Shown here piece by piece: positions 26,890-35,744 of a DNA stretch of 58,580 bases; the first letter of the stretch is position 1, and every line of letters starts with the position of its first letter. Source of the stretch: Anaerolineales bacterium (lineage in GTDB: Bacteria > Chloroflexota > Anaerolineae > Anaerolineales > UBA11579); assembly GCA_016932165.1 (NCBI GenBank), contig JAFGDK010000019.1:1-58580 (forward strand), in the 5' to 3' direction. Both the position numbers and the translations under genes were made by a program. A model generated the notes under the pieces. The model was not told the DNA's origin and ran no database searches. It saw nothing but the letters and a program-made list of their open reading frames with translations.

Positions 26890-27072
26890 TCACTGGGTGT
26901 CCGGGAGACTTGTCGCCTGGTCACTTACTTTCCTTATTTCCGCTTCAAGCTGTTCTTCCAGTTCATCTAGTTCTGCCATCAGCGACGGGGGAATGGAGTG
27001 GGCGGGGAAGCGCTTCTTCAGCTCCTCGATTTTGCGTTCCAACTCTTTGATGCGGGATTCACTAATGTTCAT
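26890..27072 (-). CDS. Small coiled-coil protein coupled to the YtcJ-like gene
   Basis: 60 residues (SRIKELERKIEELKKRFP... then LMAELDELEEQLEAEIRKV), two short coiled-coil helices around a Pro-containing turn. Its ATG overlaps the stop of the amidohydrolase (ATGA), the arrangement expected of a translated, coupled gene rather than a chance frame. Function unknown; it may form a helical hairpin with a partner. Confidence 0.55.
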   Translation of the reverse strand: MNISESRIKELERKIEELKKRFPAHSIPPSLMAELDELEEQLEAEIRKVSDQATSLPDTQ

Positions 27073-28661
27073 GCTCTATGCACCCATTCGCCGCCGACCA
27101 TCGTGTCCCTCGGGGCTAAATGCTGGAGTTCTTCCGGATGCAGATGAAAGGGATCCTCGTCCAGTACGATCAGGTCGGCCAGATAGCCGGGGGCCAGCAT
27201 TCCAAGGCGGTCTTCCATTCCGGCGGCGTAGGCTGCGCCTTGCGTATAGGCTTGTATTGCGTCTGCCAGATTGAGCCGTTCTTGCGGGTGCCAGCCTTCA
27301 GGTCCGGGGAAGCCATCCTCTCTCCGGCGGGTGATAGCGGCATACAGCCCAGCAAACGGGTTAGGTGTGTCCACCGGGGCATCCGAGCCAAAGGCCAGCC
27401 GTGTGCGGTGCGATTTTAAACTCTGCCAGGCATAGGCATAGCGAGCACGGTCTCCCCAGCCGAAGTGAGCCATTTCAATATCTGAGGTGGCGTGGATCGG
27501 CTGCATTGAGGCGATCAGGTCCAGTTGGTTCATGCGGTGGAAGTCATCGGGATGCAGAACCTGGACATGCTCCAGCCGGTGGCGGCGGTGGGGCAGACCA
27601 TTTAGCCGCTCAAAGCGGCGGATGTTGGCGAACCCATTCAGCATCTGGTGGTTGGCAGCATCTCCAATAGCGTGCACTGTCAGGCTGAATCCGCCGCTTA
27701 CAGCTTTGGTGCCAAACTCAGTGAGATCTTCGGCATCCAGCATCAGCATGCCAGAGTTATTGGGATTATCGTCATAAGGGGTCAGCATGGCCGCCGTTCG
27801 TGCGCCCAAGGCCCCATCTGCAAAGGCCTTGATCGAGCCGATGCGAAGCAGGTCATCCCCGAAGCCGGAGCGTAACCCTGATTCGATGAAAGTATCCAGC
27901 AGTTCGACTGGCAGGTTCTTGGTCACTCGAATCTTCAAGCGGCCTTGATTGTGCAGGGTTTGTAAAGTGATGAAGCAAGGCACGCGGTCAAAGTCGTGGA
28001 TTCCGGTGATGCCCATCTTCCAAAGTGCCTGCTGGGCGTTCTCGAATAGTTTTAAGGCAGCTTCGTCGGTGGGGGCAGGGAGGAGATGGTCGAAGAGCTT
28101 GATTGCCGCTTCATAGACCAGGCCGGTGAGTTTGCCTGCTGAATCCTTTTCGATTACGCCTTTAGGCGGGTCTGGGGTGGCGGGTGTGATCCCCGCGGCC
28201 TGCATGGCAGTTGAATTTGCCCATGAGACGTGCAACGATACGCCCATCAGCAAGGCGGGGTGTTCGGGGAGGGCGGCATCCAGCTCGGAGAGGGGCGCGT
28301 CTCCCCATAAGTCCTTGCTCCAGCCGTAGGCAGTGATCCACGCGCCGCGTGGCGTCTCTGCCGCCCTGGCAGCCAGAAGCTCCAGCCCGGGCGTTTTCTC
28401 CAGCCCGAACAAATTGACTGCTTGCAGCGCATTGGCATACTGGCGGATGTGGATGTGGGCATCTGTCAGCCCGGGGAGGATCACCCGCCCGCCCAGATCC
28501 TCGATCTGGGAGAGGTGCCCGAACTCGGCTTCCAGTTTGTCTGCCTGCCCAATGGCGATGATCCGGTTGAGGTGTGGCGCTTGTCTGGCAATGACCAGCG
28601 CATTGGCAGCAGGCTGTGCCGGATTAAGGGTGTGGATTTGGGCGTTTTTAAGGAGTTTCAT
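27069..28661 (-). CDS. YtcJ-like amidohydrolase
   Basis: 530 residues of the metal-dependent amidohydrolase superfamily, YtcJ/NfdA branch. VILPGLTDAHIHI (about 59-71) holds the HxH metal pair, SIKAFADGALGARTAAM carries the conserved Lys/Asp region, TVHAIGDAANHQML and RHRLEHVQVL supply His ligands, and AFGSDAPVDTPNPFAGLYAAI the late Asp. Members hydrolyse N-formyl or amide groups and many are uncharacterised. Its stop overlaps the start of the 60-residue gene. Confidence 0.85.
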   Translation of the reverse strand: MKLLKNAQIHTLNPAQPAANALVIARQAPHLNRIIAIGQADKLEAEFGHLSQIEDLGGRVILPGLTDAHIHIRQYANALQAVNLFGLEKTPGLELLAARAAETPRGAWITAYGWSKDLWGDAPLSELDAALPEHPALLMGVSLHVSWANSTAMQAAGITPATPDPPKGVIEKDSAGKLTGLVYEAAIKLFDHLLPAPTDEAALKLFENAQQALWKMGITGIHDFDRVPCFITLQTLHNQGRLKIRVTKNLPVELLDTFIESGLRSGFGDDLLRIGSIKAFADGALGARTAAMLTPYDDNPNNSGMLMLDAEDLTEFGTKAVSGGFSLTVHAIGDAANHQMLNGFANIRRFERLNGLPHRRHRLEHVQVLHPDDFHRMNQLDLIASMQPIHATSDIEMAHFGWGDRARYAYAWQSLKSHRTRLAFGSDAPVDTPNPFAGLYAAITRRREDGFPGPEGWHPQERLNLADAIQAYTQGAAYAAGMEDRLGMLAPGYLADLIVLDEDPFHLHPEELQHLAPRDTMVGGEWVHRA

Positions 28662-28753
28662 TTCTTACAGTTGTCTGCGGTTATTGGCTTAATCCTAAAT
28701 TTTGGGTTGTGATTGCGACCGAGCAGGACAGAAAATCAGCAAGGCTCAAGCTC

Positions 28754-28804
28754 AAAAACGAGAGAAGCAATCTCAGGAGCCAATTAAGGATAAGGAGATT
28801 GCTT
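28754..28804 (-). terminator. Candidate terminator after parB
   Basis: Inverted repeat AAGCAATCTC (28765-28774) / GAGATTGCTT (28795-28804), followed on the minus strand by CTCTCG and five T. The loop is 20 bases, so it is weaker than the other terminators here. Confidence 0.5.
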
Positions 28805-28882
28805 TGCCTTATGGTTCAGTTTTTAGTTGAACATCAGGCTTGCAATGATATAAAGCGCCAGAAATCTACCGGCGCAGATAGT

Positions 28883-29839
28883 TTATTTCTTCAACAGCTT
28901 ATCTGTCAGGGTGTTGAGGTCTTCCTGGTTGTAATACTCGATGCTGATCATGCCGCCTCGGGCGGTCTGGCGGATGGTGGTCTTGAATTCCATCGCTTGG
29001 GTGAGTTGTTCTTCGAGTGCCAGCAATTCTGGTGATTTCTGCACCGGCGGCAGTACGGCTTTGGGTTTGCGATGCTTCTTCTCGGATTCAGGTCTGTGCT
29101 CAAGGAAGAGCAGCTTTTTAATCCCATCACGCACCGCCCTGATTTGTTCGCTTTCTGGAAATTCTCGCACATTGCGGGAGAGTTCCTCAGCCTGCCGCAC
29201 AGAGAGATGATATTGCTTGATCACGCTGACAGCTGCATTCTGCACCTGGGGCAGCAACCCTTGTACCGCGCGTGCGTGTCCCTCGCTGATCTCACCATCC
29301 AGCAAGGCCTGGAGCACATCCGGGGCGGCCTCGAGCAGCTTGAGGGTGTTGGAGATGGACGGGCGGCTCTTGCCGACCCGGTCAGCGATCTGATTGTGGG
29401 TGAGATCAAACTTTTCAGCCAGCTCCCGGTATGCCTGGGCGGTTTCCAGCGGATTGAGGTCGGCGCGCTGCACATTCTCGATCAGGGCCAGCAGCAGCAT
29501 TTCCTGCTGAGTTGCTTCCCGCAGAATGGCGGGAATTTTCTCCATCCCGGCCAGTTTAGCCGCCTGCCAGCGGCGTTCCCCGGCGATCAGGAAATATTTG
29601 CTGGGCTGATCGCCTTTGGTCACGATCAAAGGCTGGATTACGCCGTGCTCCTTGATCGAGGCCGCCAGGTCCTGGAGGGCATCTGCCTCGAATTTGGTGC
29701 GCGGTTGGTGCGGGTTTGGAGTGATGGTGTCAATCCCAACCAGCATTACACCGCCTTCACCGGCGGGTTTATCTGCCGGGGAGGATTGAGGGATCAGGGC
29801 ATCCAGCCCTTTGCCGAGGCCGGGTCTGCGTGAGGACAT
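28883..29839 (-). CDS. parB: Chromosome-partitioning protein ParB
   Basis: 318 residues. MSSRRPGLGKGLDALIP is the usual basic start. The N-terminal CTPase/ParB box shows PNPHQPRTKF, DLAASIKEHGVIQPLIV and YFLIAGERRWQAAKLAG, followed by ALIENVQRADLNPLE. The central helix-turn-helix LTHNQIADRVGKSRPSISNTL binds parS. The C-terminal dimer domain ends LNTLTDKLLKK. AAGGAGAG precedes the ATG. It follows parA with a 214-base gap that holds no gene. I found no convincing parS in the window. Confidence 0.95.
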   Translation of the reverse strand: MSSRRPGLGKGLDALIPQSSPADKPAGEGGVMLVGIDTITPNPHQPRTKFEADALQDLAASIKEHGVIQPLIVTKGDQPSKYFLIAGERRWQAAKLAGMEKIPAILREATQQEMLLLALIENVQRADLNPLETAQAYRELAEKFDLTHNQIADRVGKSRPSISNTLKLLEAAPDVLQALLDGEISEGHARAVQGLLPQVQNAAVSVIKQYHLSVRQAEELSRNVREFPESEQIRAVRDGIKKLLFLEHRPESEKKHRKPKAVLPPVQKSPELLALEEQLTQAMEFKTTIRQTARGGMISIEYYNQEDLNTLTDKLLKK

Positions 29840-30053
29840 ACGTCTCTCCTTGACTACTGGATTGGGGTAATCTGTTGTGGTATTTTACCAAAATATATCA
29901 TGTTGGGTGGGGGTTGAAAATGATCGCGATGATGTTAATTGGGCGTCAATCAGGAAATTTCTTTAATCTCCCAACACCGCGAGAGTACCTGTTGGTTACC
30001 GGGGGATAATATATTGGTGAAAACTATTATGTGGGTATCAATTGAATAGAAAT

Positions 30054-30833
30054 CTAAACCCGAACTCCATCCCCCTGAAGAACCTCTCTGGCCAGAGCCT
30101 GATAGGCAGCTGCACCCGGAGAGTCGGGCTGGTAGGCATGGATCGGGAGGCCGTAAGACGGCGCTTCAGCCAGCCGTACGCTGCGCGGGATGACTGCTTT
30201 GAAGGTCTGATCGGGGAAATATTTGCGTACTTCGTACTCGACATCTTTGGAGAGATTGGTACGCGGGTCATACATTGTCAGCAGCACGCCGCGGATCTTT
30301 AACTCCGGGAAGACGACTGAGCGGACGCGTTCGATTGTTTGGATCAGCTGGCTGATGCCCTCCAGGGCCAGGTATTCACACTGCACAGGGATGATCAGGC
30401 CGTCCTTGGCGGCAATCATCCCGTTGAGGGTTAGCAACCCGAGTGAGGGAGGGCAGTCGACCAGCACGTAATCGTAGCGGTGCTGGACTTTCTCAACCAC
30501 TTTGCGCAGCCGCATTTCACGCTGCAGCGCATTGACCAATTCCAGTTCGGCGCCGGTCAGGTCTGGGGAGGAGGGCAGCAAGGAGATTTTCAGACGCTGG
30601 TTGTGGAGGATTGCCTCTTCTGGGCTGTCGTTTGCATTCAATAAAGCCTGGTAGGTGCCGTTTTTTACACTGCGTTTATCGATGCCTAGACAAGAGGTGG
30701 CATTTGCCTGCGGGTCAATATCGATCAGCAAAACACGCTGCCCAAATTGAGCCAGATAAGCGCCGAGGTTGATCGCTGAGGTGGTTTTTCCAACCCCGCC
30801 TTTTTGATTTAAAATGGTGTAAATACGAGCCAC
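30054..30833 (-). CDS. parA: Chromosome-partitioning ATPase ParA (Soj)
   Basis: 259 residues. The deviant Walker A NQKGGVGKTTSAINLG lies at about 8-23, then DIDPQANAT near 39, VDCPPSLGLLTLNGM near 123 and VIPRSVRLAEAPSYG near 213. It has no N-terminal HTH, so it is the short chromosomal type that positions ParB-parS complexes. It starts three bases after the pfkB-like gene ends. The kinase-parA-parB unit appears to be transcribed from the promoter just ahead of the kinase gene. Confidence 0.96.
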   Translation of the reverse strand: MARIYTILNQKGGVGKTTSAINLGAYLAQFGQRVLLIDIDPQANATSCLGIDKRSVKNGTYQALLNANDSPEEAILHNQRLKISLLPSSPDLTGAELELVNALQREMRLRKVVEKVQHRYDYVLVDCPPSLGLLTLNGMIAAKDGLIIPVQCEYLALEGISQLIQTIERVRSVVFPELKIRGVLLTMYDPRTNLSKDVEYEVRKYFPDQTFKAVIPRSVRLAEAPSYGLPIHAYQPDSPGAAAYQALAREVLQGDGVRV

Positions 30834-30836
30834 GGC

Positions 30837-31688
30837 TTATTGTACCTTTCTCAGAATCTGGTAAAGAGTATCAGGATTGGGGACAGAATGCAAGCCTGAG
30901 CGGGTGATCGAGTCGGAGGCGACGATTACAGCCATCTCGCCAGCCTTTTGTGGGTCACCATGGTAAGCCAACTGGGTGAAAAAGGCGGCGGCGAAAATAT
31001 CGCCTGCTCCGGTGGGATCAACCTCCGGTGTTGCAGGCGCAGGAATGTGAATTGTCTTGCCTTCAGCGTAGATATCCGCCCCGAAATTGCTCTTGGTAAC
31101 CGCCAGCACCGGGACCGAAGCGGCCATATTGTAAATGGTATCCAGATCGGAGCCCACATCTTCCTCGGAGATGACGGCAGCATTAGCCTGGGGCAGCATG
31201 TAGCTGGCTTCCATCCAGGGCCTATAGGTGACGTTGCCTTCCTGGTCACATTCGCGCATCCAACCCTGGGGTGTGAGGTAGATTTGGGCATTGGGGAAAT
31301 AGCGGATTAAATCAGAGGGTACTTCCCCGGCAATTGGAGCCAGGTGTACGATCTGGGCGCTGCGCCAGCTTTCAGGGATGTGGTAGAAAGCCAGTTGAGG
31401 CGCAAGGTGGTGGATCCTCTGTTGCCGTCGGCCTTCGGCCGGGTAATAGTTTTCAAAGGTGGTGGATGACTCACAGGTTAAGTTGGCGATCTGGATCTGA
31501 TCCAGCAATTCATCTTTGATTTCTTCAGCCCAGGCGGTCACAACCCCGACACGCTGGCCGAAGGCGTGAGCAGTTACTCCAGAGAAGGCCGCTGTCCCGC
31601 CGATCTTGGGGCCTTCTGGGGTGATGTCTTGGGAGATGTGTCCGATGATCAGGTAATCTACCGGGGTGATACCAGGGAAAGTGAGCAT
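30837..31688 (-). CDS. PfkB/ribokinase-family sugar or nucleoside kinase
   Basis: 283 residues. Gly-rich N-terminal part GPKIGGTAAFSGVTAHAFG near 30 and the C-terminal signature DPTGAGDIFAAAF near 233, where Asp is the catalytic base, identify the family. The substrate is not evident. It occupies the place where many genomes have mnmE, mnmG and rsmG between jag and parA. TGGTATAAT on the minus strand (31696-31701 for the hexamer) ends seven bases before the ATG, with no ribosome binding site, so its mRNA may be leaderless. Confidence 0.85.
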   Translation of the reverse strand: MLTFPGITPVDYLIIGHISQDITPEGPKIGGTAAFSGVTAHAFGQRVGVVTAWAEEIKDELLDQIQIANLTCESSTTFENYYPAEGRRQQRIHHLAPQLAFYHIPESWRSAQIVHLAPIAGEVPSDLIRYFPNAQIYLTPQGWMRECDQEGNVTYRPWMEASYMLPQANAAVISEEDVGSDLDTIYNMAASVPVLAVTKSNFGADIYAEGKTIHIPAPATPEVDPTGAGDIFAAAFFTQLAYHGDPQKAGEMAVIVASDSITRSGLHSVPNPDTLYQILRKVQ

Positions 31689-31695
31689 GCGGTTA

Positions 31696-31704
31696 ATTAT
31701 ACCA
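31696..31704 (-). promoter_or_regulatory. Extended -10 promoter of the kinase-parA-parB unit
   Basis: TGG-TATAAT on the minus strand, an extended -10 box, with TAACCGC between it and the ATG at 31688. The -35 position is taken by the T-run of the preceding terminator. Confidence 0.55.
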
Positions 31705-31718
31705 GCGGAGGGAGAGAG

Positions 31719-31748
31719 AAAAAACAGGGATGCGATCTGGCATCCCTG
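31719..31748 (-). terminator. Terminator after jag
   Basis: Stem CAGGGATGC / GCATCCCTG (31725-31733 with 31740-31748), then six T on the minus strand. It separates the rpmH-jag operon from the kinase-parA-parB unit. Confidence 0.85.
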
Positions 31749-31770
31749 TGTGATGTTGAAATCTGTTTGG

Positions 31771-32532
31771 TTAGACTGGTGTGATCGTCACCTTGCGGCG
31801 TGGTTCTTCGCCAACGCTGCTGGTGGTGACTTCGTCATTATCCCGCAGTTCAAGATGGATGATGCGGCGTTCGTTGGCGGGCATTGGTTCAAGCATCTGC
31901 CGGCGGCCGGTTTTGACAGCCTGGCTGGCCATACGACGGGCTAACTGGCGCAGGCTTTGATCGCGGCGGCTGCGATAGCCTTCCACATCTACACTCAGGT
32001 TGACGCCATGGCCAACTTCTTTACCGACGATCAAACGGGTGATGTACTGCAGGGCGTTCAGGGTTTCAGCCTGCTTGCCGATCAGAATACTGAGATCGTC
32101 GCCATAAATCTCTACCAAAATCCCTGGTTTGTCCAGATTATCTTTTGGGGGGATGATCGAGGCTTCAACTTCTGCCCGGTAGATGCCCATTTTTTCCAGC
32201 AGTTCAGCTACGATTGCCTGGGCGATCGATTTTGCATTTTCCAGGTCAGGGGTGGGGCTGTCAGTGGATTCATCATCGGATTCGGGGAGGAAGATTTCCT
32301 CTTCTTCTGCCACTGGGGCTGTGTCTGGCGCTTGGTCGTCCTCACCATTTTTGACGACCAGACGGATGCGCGCCTGGCGGTTTCCCAGACCAAAAATGCC
32401 CTTCACGCCCTCATCCAGCACTTCAATCTCAACCCTGTCCTGGCTGACGCCGAGTTCTCTCAACCCCTGCTCAATTGCTTCCTCAATTGTGGGGGCGATG
32501 ATCTCCAAAGTGGCTCGTGTATCGTTTGTCAT
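31771..32532 (-). CDS. jag: RNA-binding protein Jag (KhpB/EloR)
   Basis: 253 residues in three parts: a Jag-N domain (EIIAPTIEEAIEQGLRELG ... VLDEGVKGIFGLGNRQARI), an acidic linker of about 35 residues, a KH domain (GDDLSILIGKQAETLNALQYI) and a C-terminal R3H domain (RMASQAVKTGRRQMLEPM then NERRIIHL). In Firmicutes the protein binds RNA with KhpA and influences cell elongation. It follows yidC in the standard order. Confidence 0.93.
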   Translation of the reverse strand: MTNDTRATLEIIAPTIEEAIEQGLRELGVSQDRVEIEVLDEGVKGIFGLGNRQARIRLVVKNGEDDQAPDTAPVAEEEEIFLPESDDESTDSPTPDLENAKSIAQAIVAELLEKMGIYRAEVEASIIPPKDNLDKPGILVEIYGDDLSILIGKQAETLNALQYITRLIVGKEVGHGVNLSVDVEGYRSRRDQSLRQLARRMASQAVKTGRRQMLEPMPANERRIIHLELRDNDEVTTSSVGEEPRRKVTITPV

Positions 32533-32656
32533 GTATCCCTCTTTTCTCGGGTGTGCTTTTGATTCCCAGAATTTCTTGGGTTTATATTAATGTTAAAGGG
32601 GTGTGGATCCCATTTTACCAAACCTTGGGTTTGGGTGTTTGTTTCAAATGGCGGGT

Positions 32657-33451
32657 TTATTTAACCGCTGGTTCTTTTTTCCTAACCAGATTGGAAAGAT
32701 TCAGTCGTCCCATCAAGGCATACTGGATCAGGCTGACAATGTTGCTGGCTACGAAATAAACCGCCAGACCAGCTGAGTAGGTGTAGGATATCCATCCCAT
32801 CAGCAAGGGCATGTAAATGCTCATCATCTTGGTCATTGCGGCGGCCTGGTCATCACCAGTGCTGGGTGGGGTGGTCAGCTTAGTCTGGAAGTAGGTGGTC
32901 ACAAAAACGAGGATCGCCAGGATCGGAATGCCGAACTCCCAGGGGAGGATATTGGAAAGACCGTACCACCGTTCTGGCTGGCTGAGGTCCATCCATAAGA
33001 ACTGGCTGTTAAGCGGCAGCAAACTAGAGGCATTACTCAGGTTGATATCCGGGATCAGATTGATCAACTGAAGCGGGCTGGTGGCCAATGCTTTTGTAAC
33101 AGCCCAGTACATCCCGATGATGATCGGGAACTGCAGCAGGGTGGGCAAACAGGACCCCAGCGGGTTGATGCCCAATTCCTTGTACAGCGCCATCTGCTCT
33201 TCGGCAAATTTTTCCTGGGTGATCTTGCCATCCTTGCGTTTCTTCTGCAGTTTGATGTAGTCGGGATGCTCGTTGAGCTTTTGCATATTCTTGGTGGATT
33301 CCAATTGAGACCTGGTCAGCGGGAAGAGCGCCAGGCGGATGGCGATGGTGAAGATCAGGATCGCCCAGCCGAAGTCGTTGATGCCGGCACCAAGAAACTG
33401 GTAGATATACAATAAGACGTTTACAAAAGGTGTGATGATAAAATCTAACAT
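32657..33451 (-). CDS. yidC: Membrane protein insertase YidC (Oxa1 type)
   Basis: 264 residues, the short form without the large periplasmic domain of Gram-negative YidC. Five helices: the N-terminal one (FVNVLLYIYQFLGAGIND), then WAILIFTIAIRLALFPLT with the conserved cytosol-facing Arg, a charged hairpin, and the C-terminal group. No lipobox is visible. AAAGGT precedes the ATG. It lies between the PQQ-propeller lipoprotein and jag. Confidence 0.93.
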   Translation of the reverse strand: MLDFIITPFVNVLLYIYQFLGAGINDFGWAILIFTIAIRLALFPLTRSQLESTKNMQKLNEHPDYIKLQKKRKDGKITQEKFAEEQMALYKELGINPLGSCLPTLLQFPIIIGMYWAVTKALATSPLQLINLIPDINLSNASSLLPLNSQFLWMDLSQPERWYGLSNILPWEFGIPILAILVFVTTYFQTKLTTPPSTGDDQAAAMTKMMSIYMPLLMGWISYTYSAGLAVYFVASNIVSLIQYALMGRLNLSNLVRKKEPAVK

Positions 33452-33474
33452 GGTTTTACCTTTGATGTTCCTGG

Positions 33475-34578
33475 TTAGTTCCCTGGCTCAAAAGACCATT
33501 GGGTTTCTAGTTCGGTGTTGAAAGCATAGATTAGCTTATCGGAGCCGGCGGCGCTGACCAGGATCAGGTCTTCACCGGCCAGAACCGGGGTACCGTGGAA
33601 TTCCACGGGATTTTCTTCATTGCCAATCTCTTCATTCCACAACCGCTCGCCTTCGAGACTATACGATGAAATTTCTCCCGAACGAGTGATCACAAAAAGA
33701 GCTTCTCCCACCAGTAAGGGAGAGCCGGTGATGGATGTATCTGTATCCACTTGCTTTTGCCAGAGAATATTGGCGGCCTGGGTATCAATGGCGTACAGGT
33801 TGGCACTCAGGTCGGTGACGAACAGGGTGCTGTCCGGGCCGAGTACCGGGCTGCCCCAGACATAATCTTGGGTTTCAATCTCCCATATAGATTCCCCGGT
33901 TTTTGAATCGATGGCAAACACTTTGCTGCCAAAGGTGCCGATGTAGAGGATGCCGTTCTCATCCAGGGCTGGGCTGTTCACCGAGGCGGCACCCAGGTCG
34001 ATTGCCCAGATTTGATCTCCGGTGCGGGCGTTTACAGCGTACATGGTGTGATCCTGCGAGACGAGATAAAGACTGCCGTTGTCCTTTACCGGGGTGGCCC
34101 AGATGGCAGCATCGGTTTCAAATTCCCATTTTACGGTGCCGTCCAGGGCCAAGGCGTAAAGTGTGCCGTTGGCGTTGGGAGCATAAATGGTTTCATCTGA
34201 GATCAAAGGTGTAGCAATCCATCGGTTGCGGGCGTGGGTGAAAAACTCTGTGGTTTGTCCGCTGCTTGAGTCAATTTTATAGAGGCTATTTTTGTAGCTA
34301 CCCACCAGGAGGGTTTCCTCATCCAGGATCACAGGGGGATGGAAGAATGTATGCCCGCGCAGATCTTTATCGTTGGAGGGGGCGGTTCGTTTCAGGTTTC
34401 CCTGCTGAGTCAGATCGATGGTATAGATGGAGGCGTTGAAAGCGATGTAAGCGGTTTCGCCATTCACGGTAATGCCGGGCCAACTACTGGCGACAGCACC
34501 AGTCCCTCTACAGCCGGAAAATGTGATCCCGACAAAGATCAATAAGAGGGCAAAAAGCAGATATTTTGGTTTTTTCAT
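33475..34578 (-). CDS. PQQ-type beta-propeller lipoprotein (BamB-like)
   Basis: About 367 residues. The signal sequence MKKPKYLLFALLLIFVGI ends in the lipobox-like TFSGC, so it is probably a lipoprotein on the outer face of the membrane. At least seven repeats of about 40 residues follow, each with a GTLYAL..DGTVKWEF or SKVFAIDSKTGESIW type motif, forming a beta-propeller. I start at ATG 34578, with AGGAAC upstream. Its place between yidD and yidC is unusual and suggests a role linked to membrane-protein insertion or outer-envelope assembly, by analogy with BamB. Confidence 0.82.
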   Translation of the reverse strand: MKKPKYLLFALLLIFVGITFSGCRGTGAVASSWPGITVNGETAYIAFNASIYTIDLTQQGNLKRTAPSNDKDLRGHTFFHPPVILDEETLLVGSYKNSLYKIDSSSGQTTEFFTHARNRWIATPLISDETIYAPNANGTLYALALDGTVKWEFETDAAIWATPVKDNGSLYLVSQDHTMYAVNARTGDQIWAIDLGAASVNSPALDENGILYIGTFGSKVFAIDSKTGESIWEIETQDYVWGSPVLGPDSTLFVTDLSANLYAIDTQAANILWQKQVDTDTSITGSPLLVGEALFVITRSGEISSYSLEGERLWNEEIGNEENPVEFHGTPVLAGEDLILVSAAGSDKLIYAFNTELETQWSFEPGN

Positions 34579-34629
34579 GGTTGGTTGGGTTCCTAAAATC
34601 ATCTTTACATTAGTTGAATGATTGCTGTG

Positions 34630-34941
34630 TTATGGCACCGGGTCGATACCCCCTTGACTCCAGGGGTTGCAGCGCAGGACGCGGGTAAAGGCCATCCAGC
34701 CGCCTTTGATCAGTCCATATTTATAAATTGCCTGATATCCGTAATGGGAGCAGGTGGGATAATAACGGCAGGTATCCGCCGGCAGGGTGGGGGAGATGGT
34801 CAGCTGGTAAAACCGGATAAGCATCAGAAGAGGGAAGCGGGGCAGCGTTTTTAGATTGACCGGCAATTCACGCAAAGAGGGAGAACGATGTTCGTGAGCT
34901 TCAGTCTTTTGCAAATCTGTAACAATGGGGTTTAGTTTCAT
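34630..34941 (-). CDS. yidD: Membrane-protein insertion efficiency factor YidD
   Basis: 103 residues. The family core [32 protein letters not shown] and [25 protein letters not shown] is unmistakable, with an N-terminal extension of about 35 charged residues. The rnpA stop lies 20 bases upstream, as is usual for this pair. Confidence 0.95.
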   Translation of the reverse strand: MKLNPIVTDLQKTEAHEHRSPSLRELPVNLKTLPRFPLLMLIRFYQLTISPTLPADTCRYYPTCSHYGYQAIYKYGLIKGGWMAFTRVLRCNPWSQGGIDPVP

Positions 34942-34961
34942 CTCTTTTTACATATCACGGT

Positions 34962-35297
34962 TCATTCCAGCAGTCCTGCGTTTTTCATCCGGGGCTGCAA
35001 GATTCTGATCAGATCAGGCGTTTTGGCTTCCAAAATTGGTTTGCGGGCGATGAGAACAATGTCATTGCCGGGTTTTAGCTCTTCCAACAGGGATTGCATC
35101 GCAGCGCGCATTACCCTTTTGGCACGATTCCGCTGTACAGCATTGCCAACAGATTTCCCGGCAGCCACTCCGATCCTGACCTGGTCGAGACCGTTAGGCA
35201 GGTAGAGCAACACAACAAACGGGTGGGCAATGGCTTTTCCAGCGCGCCGCACCCGTTGGAAGTCTGAAGAATTTTTCAGGCGAAACCGTTTGTTCAC
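34962..35297 (-). CDS. rnpA: Ribonuclease P protein component
   Basis: 111 residues, basic. MNKRFRLKNSSDFQRVRRAG opens the protein, and the signature RNRAKRVMRAAMQ lies at about 57-70. It begins with GTG. It binds the RNase P RNA and matures tRNA 5' ends. Fifty-two bases separate it from rpmH, so the two share a transcript. Confidence 0.95.
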   Translation of the reverse strand: MNKRFRLKNSSDFQRVRRAGKAIAHPFVVLLYLPNGLDQVRIGVAAGKSVGNAVQRNRAKRVMRAAMQSLLEELKPGNDIVLIARKPILEAKTPDLIRILQPRMKNAGLLE

Positions 35298-35349
35298 CGA
35301 TCACAAATCAACTCAGATAAAAGAGCCGGTGGCATGTATCTGCCAGGGC

Positions 35350-35529
35350 TTATTTACTGTTCCAGTTTGTTTTCTTTACGTGATTGTTCATCAAAACGCT
35401 GAGGCGCTTGCGTCCTTTTGCCCGGCGGCGCTTGAGTACATCACGCCCACCGCTGGTGGCCATCCGGGCGCGGAAACCGTGAACGCGGATTCGGCGACGT
35501 TTCTTGGGTTGGTATGTTCGTTTTGGCAT
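35350..35529 (-). CDS. rpmH: 50S ribosomal protein L34
   Basis: 59 residues, too short for most gene callers. [19 protein letters not shown], then [20 protein letters not shown], is the L34 signature. The C terminus has a short extension ([15 protein letters not shown]). AAAGGATTAAG lies before the ATG. It is the first gene of the rpmH-rnpA-yidD-yidC-jag operon, driven by the promoter at 35596-35624. No dnaA is adjacent. Confidence 0.96.
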   Translation of the reverse strand: MPKRTYQPKKRRRIRVHGFRARMATSGGRDVLKRRRAKGRKRLSVLMNNHVKKTNWNSK

Positions 35530-35595
35530 CTTAATCCTTTACCTATTGTTTAAATTAAATAAATGCAACACTCATCCCGCGATGAATGCCGAGCG

Positions 35596-35624
35596 ATTAT
35601 ACCGTATGGAGAGGGTTTGGTCAA
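35596..35624 (-). promoter_or_regulatory. Strong promoter of the rpmH operon
   Basis: Minus strand: TTGACC (35619-35624), 17 bases, TATAAT (35596-35601). It is followed by a leader of about 60 bases before rpmH. Confidence 0.85.
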
Positions 35625-35744
35625 TCAGACTAGAGGAAATTTATCCGGTTCTAATAATCTTGATTTTCACTCCAGCCCATCAGATTATAGGCGATTTCTC
35701 ATGGATTTATGCTATTATCTACCCGTAACTGTCTAAGGCAAACA

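Noticed and set aside
35530-35744. Possible oriC between rpmH and the next gene
   Set aside because: Only one weak DnaA-box-like TTATCCGG is present and there is no box cluster or dnaA.
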